Shown here: positions 61,121-64,000 of the stretch, in pieces
How positions within the stretch are numbered: the first letter of the stretch is position 1
How the letters are laid out: each line of letters starts with the position of its first letter
DNA from: Isochrysis galbana
Lineage: Eukaryota > Haptophyta > Isochrysidales > Isochrysidaceae
Assembly (NCBI GenBank): GCA_018136815.1
Contig: CM030936.1
Span: forward strand, 6,508,005 to 6,572,004
DNA: 64,000 nucleotides
Reading direction: 5' to 3'
Position numbers and translations under genes: made by a program
Notes under the pieces: model-generated
The model's input: the letters and a program-made list of their open reading frames with translations, nothing else
Database searches by the model: none
Told to the model about the DNA's origin: nothing

Positions 61121-61230
61121 GTGCTCATATGTTGGATCGGACGACTGTCATTGGCACCGCCTTGGCTGAAGAAGAAGCGCAGGCGGAGGTGTGAGCGCAG
61201 CAGGTACGAAGCGTCAGGCGGAAGACGGAG

Positions 61231-61439
61231 GAGGTGGCTGTGGCCAGACTGTGGGGCGCCAAGCAGGTGCATTGTTTTTCTTCATCAGGCGCCGAACTCG
61301 CCCGGTACCAATGCTTGCAACTTGGTTTTTTTCAAGTCAATGGACTCAGACTCGCGGCTACCCTACCGAAGTTTCGTCGCAGCTTCAACTTGGACAAGTT
61401 CACACAAAAGTGTGAGCAAGCCTTCTTCCATGATCCATG
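61231..61439 (+). CDS. Possible last exon of a small gene, altered by retroposon insertion
   Basis: The frame HCFSSSGAELARYQCLQLGF, then FQVNGLRLAATLPKFRRSFN and LDKFTQKCEQAFFHDP, has balanced composition. In the reconstructed pre-insertion site the next codon after FFHDP is TGA. The retroposon has entered exactly at this stop, so the frame now continues into the element. An intron with donor GAG/GTGTGA (61187) and acceptor CAAGCAG (61267) is one possible structure. No family was recognised. Confidence 0.3.
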
Positions 61440-62341
61440 CATCGCGGACACCCCCCGGGGTGGGCCCGTACACTCAACCCCAGCCCCTGCCCTTTGGCAG
61501 GGGCAGGGCACTCATCATTCCTGCCCAGACCCTTCGTGGGCGCGGGCCGCGAGCTGCACTCCCACGCCCGCGCTGGGCCTGCCCTCGAGCTGACTCCCCC
61601 CCTGTCCCTGGTCGCCAGGCATACAGGGGACTTCTGGCGGCTCCCATGGCCAGCGAGGCGAGCGTGGGAGAGGCAGGGGGGGCCAGGGGCTGAGCCCCAG
61701 CCTCCACTGCCCCCTGAGCTGCCCTTGCTGGCCCCCTGGGAGCCCCCAAAGGACCCCTGAGAGCAGGCCAGGGCGCGCCGCATGGCGACGCGCCGCAGGG
61801 ACAACGATGGGTGAGAGTGGAGAGAGGGAGAGGGGGGTTTTGCACCCCCCCGATGGAGTGCAGTGAGAAACGGGCCCCGTTTGCGTTAGCAAACGGGTGA
61901 GGGGCGGCTGGCGACAGGAGGAAGACGAGAAGGGAGTGGCTCAATGGCGAGGAGAGTATCCCAGGTGGCGCAGGCTACTCGAGTCGCAGTCACTTATTTC
62001 TCGAGGACCGCTCACGGCGCGAGCTGGTAAGGGCCGTTCTTCTTGGTTTTAGAGAGTTCCTCCCCCCCCCCCCGGTGCTTTTTCCCGGAGAGTCGGCCGG
62101 CGTCGACCGGTCCGCCTCAATGGGTTTTCCCTCATTTTAACTTGTGGGGGGTTAGAATGGGAGCCGGGGGTCTGCGAGGGGGGAGATGCGGAGGGGTGCA
62201 TACGTGTATGTGTCTGTGGCAGCAACATGCGCCGAGGCGTACGGGCAGGTGCGCTGAGGGTTGTCGTGTTGGTACCGGGCTAGTGAGAGTAGTGGTACTA
62301 ATGCTCAGTTAGATTATTATTATTATCTTCCATGATCCATG
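61425..62341 (+). mobile_element. GC-rich retroposon family C, complete copy with 15-bp target duplication
   Basis: The element (61440-62326, 887 bp) is flanked by CTTCCATGATCCATG at 61425-61439 and 62327-62341. The 5' end carries the hairpin CACCCC-CC-GGGGTG (61450-61463). The interior has CCCGTTTGCGTTAGCAAACGGG, a palindrome at about 61876-61897, a G/C-rich body and a poly-C tract (62064-62074). The 3' end is AGTGGTACTAATGCTCAGTTAG plus (ATT)5. No ORF with protein-like features exists. Copies A (4732-5320), B (48078-48965) and a fragment (53358-53506) lie in the same window. Confidence 0.95.
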
Positions 62342-62783
62342 ACCGTAAATGCCCTCTTCAAAAGTTAGAGGCTTTGTTTGACACAATAAGAGCCGGGTGT
62401 TGGCAAGGATTGTGGAGGTAGATGGTGGGAATGAGTACGATTTGCCGCACCGCCGTGATGAGCGTTCTGACAGCGTGAATAGAGTGCGTATCCTTGTCGT
62501 ATTGGTATTGGCTCTGCTCTGGGGCCGTAGCCTCATAATACTGATCATATTACCAGAGCTCCTATGCTAAGCCCCAATGTACCCTCCCCAACACCGCGTA
62601 CCTTTGATGGAGCCCCTAGTTGCTGTTTATAGGGTTTTTATTCAATCCAAAGCGTGCGAGGCATCTCCGTTATGGAACGGAGGTAGTACACGCCTTGGAA
62701 TGAACACGAAACTAAAGACAGCACGGTGGTTTCTAACATATAGAGCCCGAAGTCAATGGACGATGTGGTGGCAGGGGCAAAGA
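62342..62783. other. Spacer, 3' flank of the right-edge gene
   Basis: No gene recognised. Confidence 0.35.
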
Positions 62784-64000
62784 TCAGACGGGCGTCTCGT
62801 GAAGTCCCAGTTCCGACGGAGGCAAAGCTGACGCAGCTCCCTTATGATGTTGCTGGTGTTCATGATGCAGTCGTCTCATCAAGCTGGGAGGAAGAGCTGC
62901 CCCGGCGACGAAGTAGGTTGGTTGTTTACGCGATCGGCTTGTCCGGCTTGATAATACTGACGCCGTAGAAGTGGTGCTACAAAGTGGGCTCTCGACGTTA
63001 ACTCTGTCGCCACGCTGCATTTCAGCCTCGTCGTCCCTTGCCGATATAGTTGCGGCATTGCTCTTCGATTGAGCGTGCACGGCACTGTTCGGGGTTGCAT
63101 CAACCTGCTGCTTCCGAGCAGCAAGCGAGGAACGTAGCCTATTCGATTTGTTGAAGGACGGGCTCGACGACTCTAATTGATTGGAGCTCATGACGTGTGA
63201 TACTCTCGTGATCGCACCTGTACAACTTGCGCTTGGAACATCCGACTCACTCACTAGCGATGCTTTCGTTGCCGGTTCTCTTGATAGCCGGACTCCATCC
63301 GGGTCGTCACGGAATTCAACGTCTTCTGTAGGCTTGCTTGCGGGATCAATGGTCGCCAATCGCGCCGATTGTCGACATGGCGCGCTCTGCATTGCACATT
63401 TCTGACGTTTAGCCGCTCGCTGCCGCGTATCGTCATCCACATGCGCGGCTTTAATTTGGCGCTTGCCAACCGGGAGTGTTTCAGACCATTTTAGGGCATC
63501 GTGCTGCTGACATTCTGGAAGAGCGGTGTCGTCTACTCGAGCAAATCTGGGTGACGATCGAGGAAGTGGGTTGATTGCGGGCTCAGTATTCAGAGCTGCC
63601 GTTTCCGCTTCCACCGTTACCTCATCGTGAGCGTCGGCTGTCTCCGCAGATTGAAGAATCTCAATCGACGAACCTGGCGAAGCTACCGCCCGAGATCGGG
63701 TCTGTATAACGCCAGTTGGGCTGCGGCGGGACATCTTGTTCGAGCCTTTTTTCCGCATTCCTTTGTTGGGACCCGCATGCTCCACGACTAGTGCCAAGGT
63801 ATCCGTGGTCGTGGTCTTCGACGCCGGATCCGCTGAGAACATCATGGCGGCCGCACTCGTTTCGGCGGTGGCCATCGCCGTTGGCCTCATCAAGTCGGCT
63901 GACGTCTGGACACTACGGATCGACGTCGCCGAGACTGGTTGCGACCCGGCTCCAGATCGTGTCTGCCTACGGCTAGGCGGGCTCTGCTTGCAAACGCTCC
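62784..64000 (-). CDS. Disordered, probably nuclear protein (gene continues beyond right edge)
   Basis: A continuous reverse frame from the window edge to a stop at 62784 (405 codons). It is Ser/Thr/Ala/Arg-rich and predicted disordered. It includes basic clusters such as RKKGSNKMSRRSP and RQRAAKRQKC, two related motifs about 50 residues apart (SPPSRRQTRSGAG and SRRSPTGVIQTRSRAV) and a C-terminal SSRTSRSRKQPTYFVAGAAL PPSLMRRLHHEHQQHHKG. The QPTYFVAGAALPPS segment could be a short linear binding motif. No fold or family was recognised. The start lies outside the window. Confidence 0.55.
   Translation of the reverse strand, partial: SVCKQSPPSRRQTRSGAGSQPVSATSIRSVQTSADLMRPTAMATAETSAAAMMFSADPASKTTTTDTLALVVEHAGPNKGMRKKGSNKMSRRSPTGVIQTRSRAVASPGSSIEILQSAETADAHDEVTVEAETAALNTEPAINPLPRSSPRFARVDDTALPECQQHDALKWSETLPVGKRQIKAAHVDDDTRQRAAKRQKCAMQSAPCRQSARLATIDPASKPTEDVEFRDDPDGVRLSREPATKASLVSESDVPSASCTGAITRVSHVMSSNQLESSSPSFNKSNRLRSSLAARKQQVDATPNSAVHAQSKSNAATISARDDEAEMQRGDRVNVESPLCSTTSTASVLSSRTSRSRKQPTYFVAGAALPPSLMRRLHHEHQQHHKGAASALPPSELGLHETPV

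Overview
The window is eukaryotic nuclear DNA. It is GC-rich, carries GT-AG introns of 70-560 nt that join to give intact conserved proteins, and contains no operons. The gene set suggests a free-living unicellular flagellate, probably an alga. A TTC12-like protein (TPR plus armadillo) belongs to cytoplasmic assembly of ciliary dynein arms. An alpha/beta-hydrolase-like protein resembles a plastid/cyanobacterial family and has a signal-peptide-like N-terminus, as expected if the plastid is secondary. I cannot name the lineage from sequence alone. A haptophyte or another secondary-plastid alga would fit, and a possible GC-AG intron near the left edge is compatible with that.

Probable host genes, left to right: end of an MFS-type transporter (1-849, +); uracil phosphoribosyltransferase (3392-4066, +); secreted trypsin with three exons (6114-7420, -); alpha/beta-hydrolase-like protein (9135-10298, +); two-exon coiled-coil protein (15790-18379, -); TTC12-like protein with four exons (21445-24996, +); TAF8-like TFIID subunit with two exons (28844-30219, -); small membrane protein (36912-37250, +); SPRY-domain protein (41332-42229, +); unknown protein with a possible ubiquitin-like region (46174-47574, +); GNAT acetyltransferase (about 50127-50645, +); conserved-looking unknown (51762-52430, -); unknowns at 52831-53360 and 54050-54606 (+); ankyrin protein (55276-55803, -); small unknown (56440-56940, +); KH-domain protein (59600-60427, +); and a disordered protein running off the right edge (62784-64000, -).

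The rest is a dense graveyard of mobile elements. (1) A LINE-type non-LTR family has at least eight copies. One 2.7-kb copy (11568-14299) has an 18-bp target duplication and a matching unfilled site at about 57.32 kb, but lacks the reverse-transcriptase domain. (2) Two families of roughly 0.9-kb GC-rich non-coding retroposons occur, with 15-17-bp target duplications. (3) Gypsy-type pol and several gag/leader fragments are present. (4) There is a hAT transposase C-terminus and two short inverted-repeat elements with 8-bp duplications. (5) A 137-bp minisatellite, long GA/CT arrays and homopolymer G/C runs are scattered through. Many fragments are joined to each other: gag to LINE RT to gypsy pol near 33.3-34.9 kb, and hAT to LINE 3' end at 35.1-36.4 kb.

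The most interesting pattern is that three unrelated retroposon families share a short hairpin at the 5' end, a T-rich (not A-rich) 3' end and 15-18-bp duplications. This suggests that one LINE machinery mobilises them all and produces chimeras by template switching. No tRNA, rRNA or CRISPR sequence was seen.
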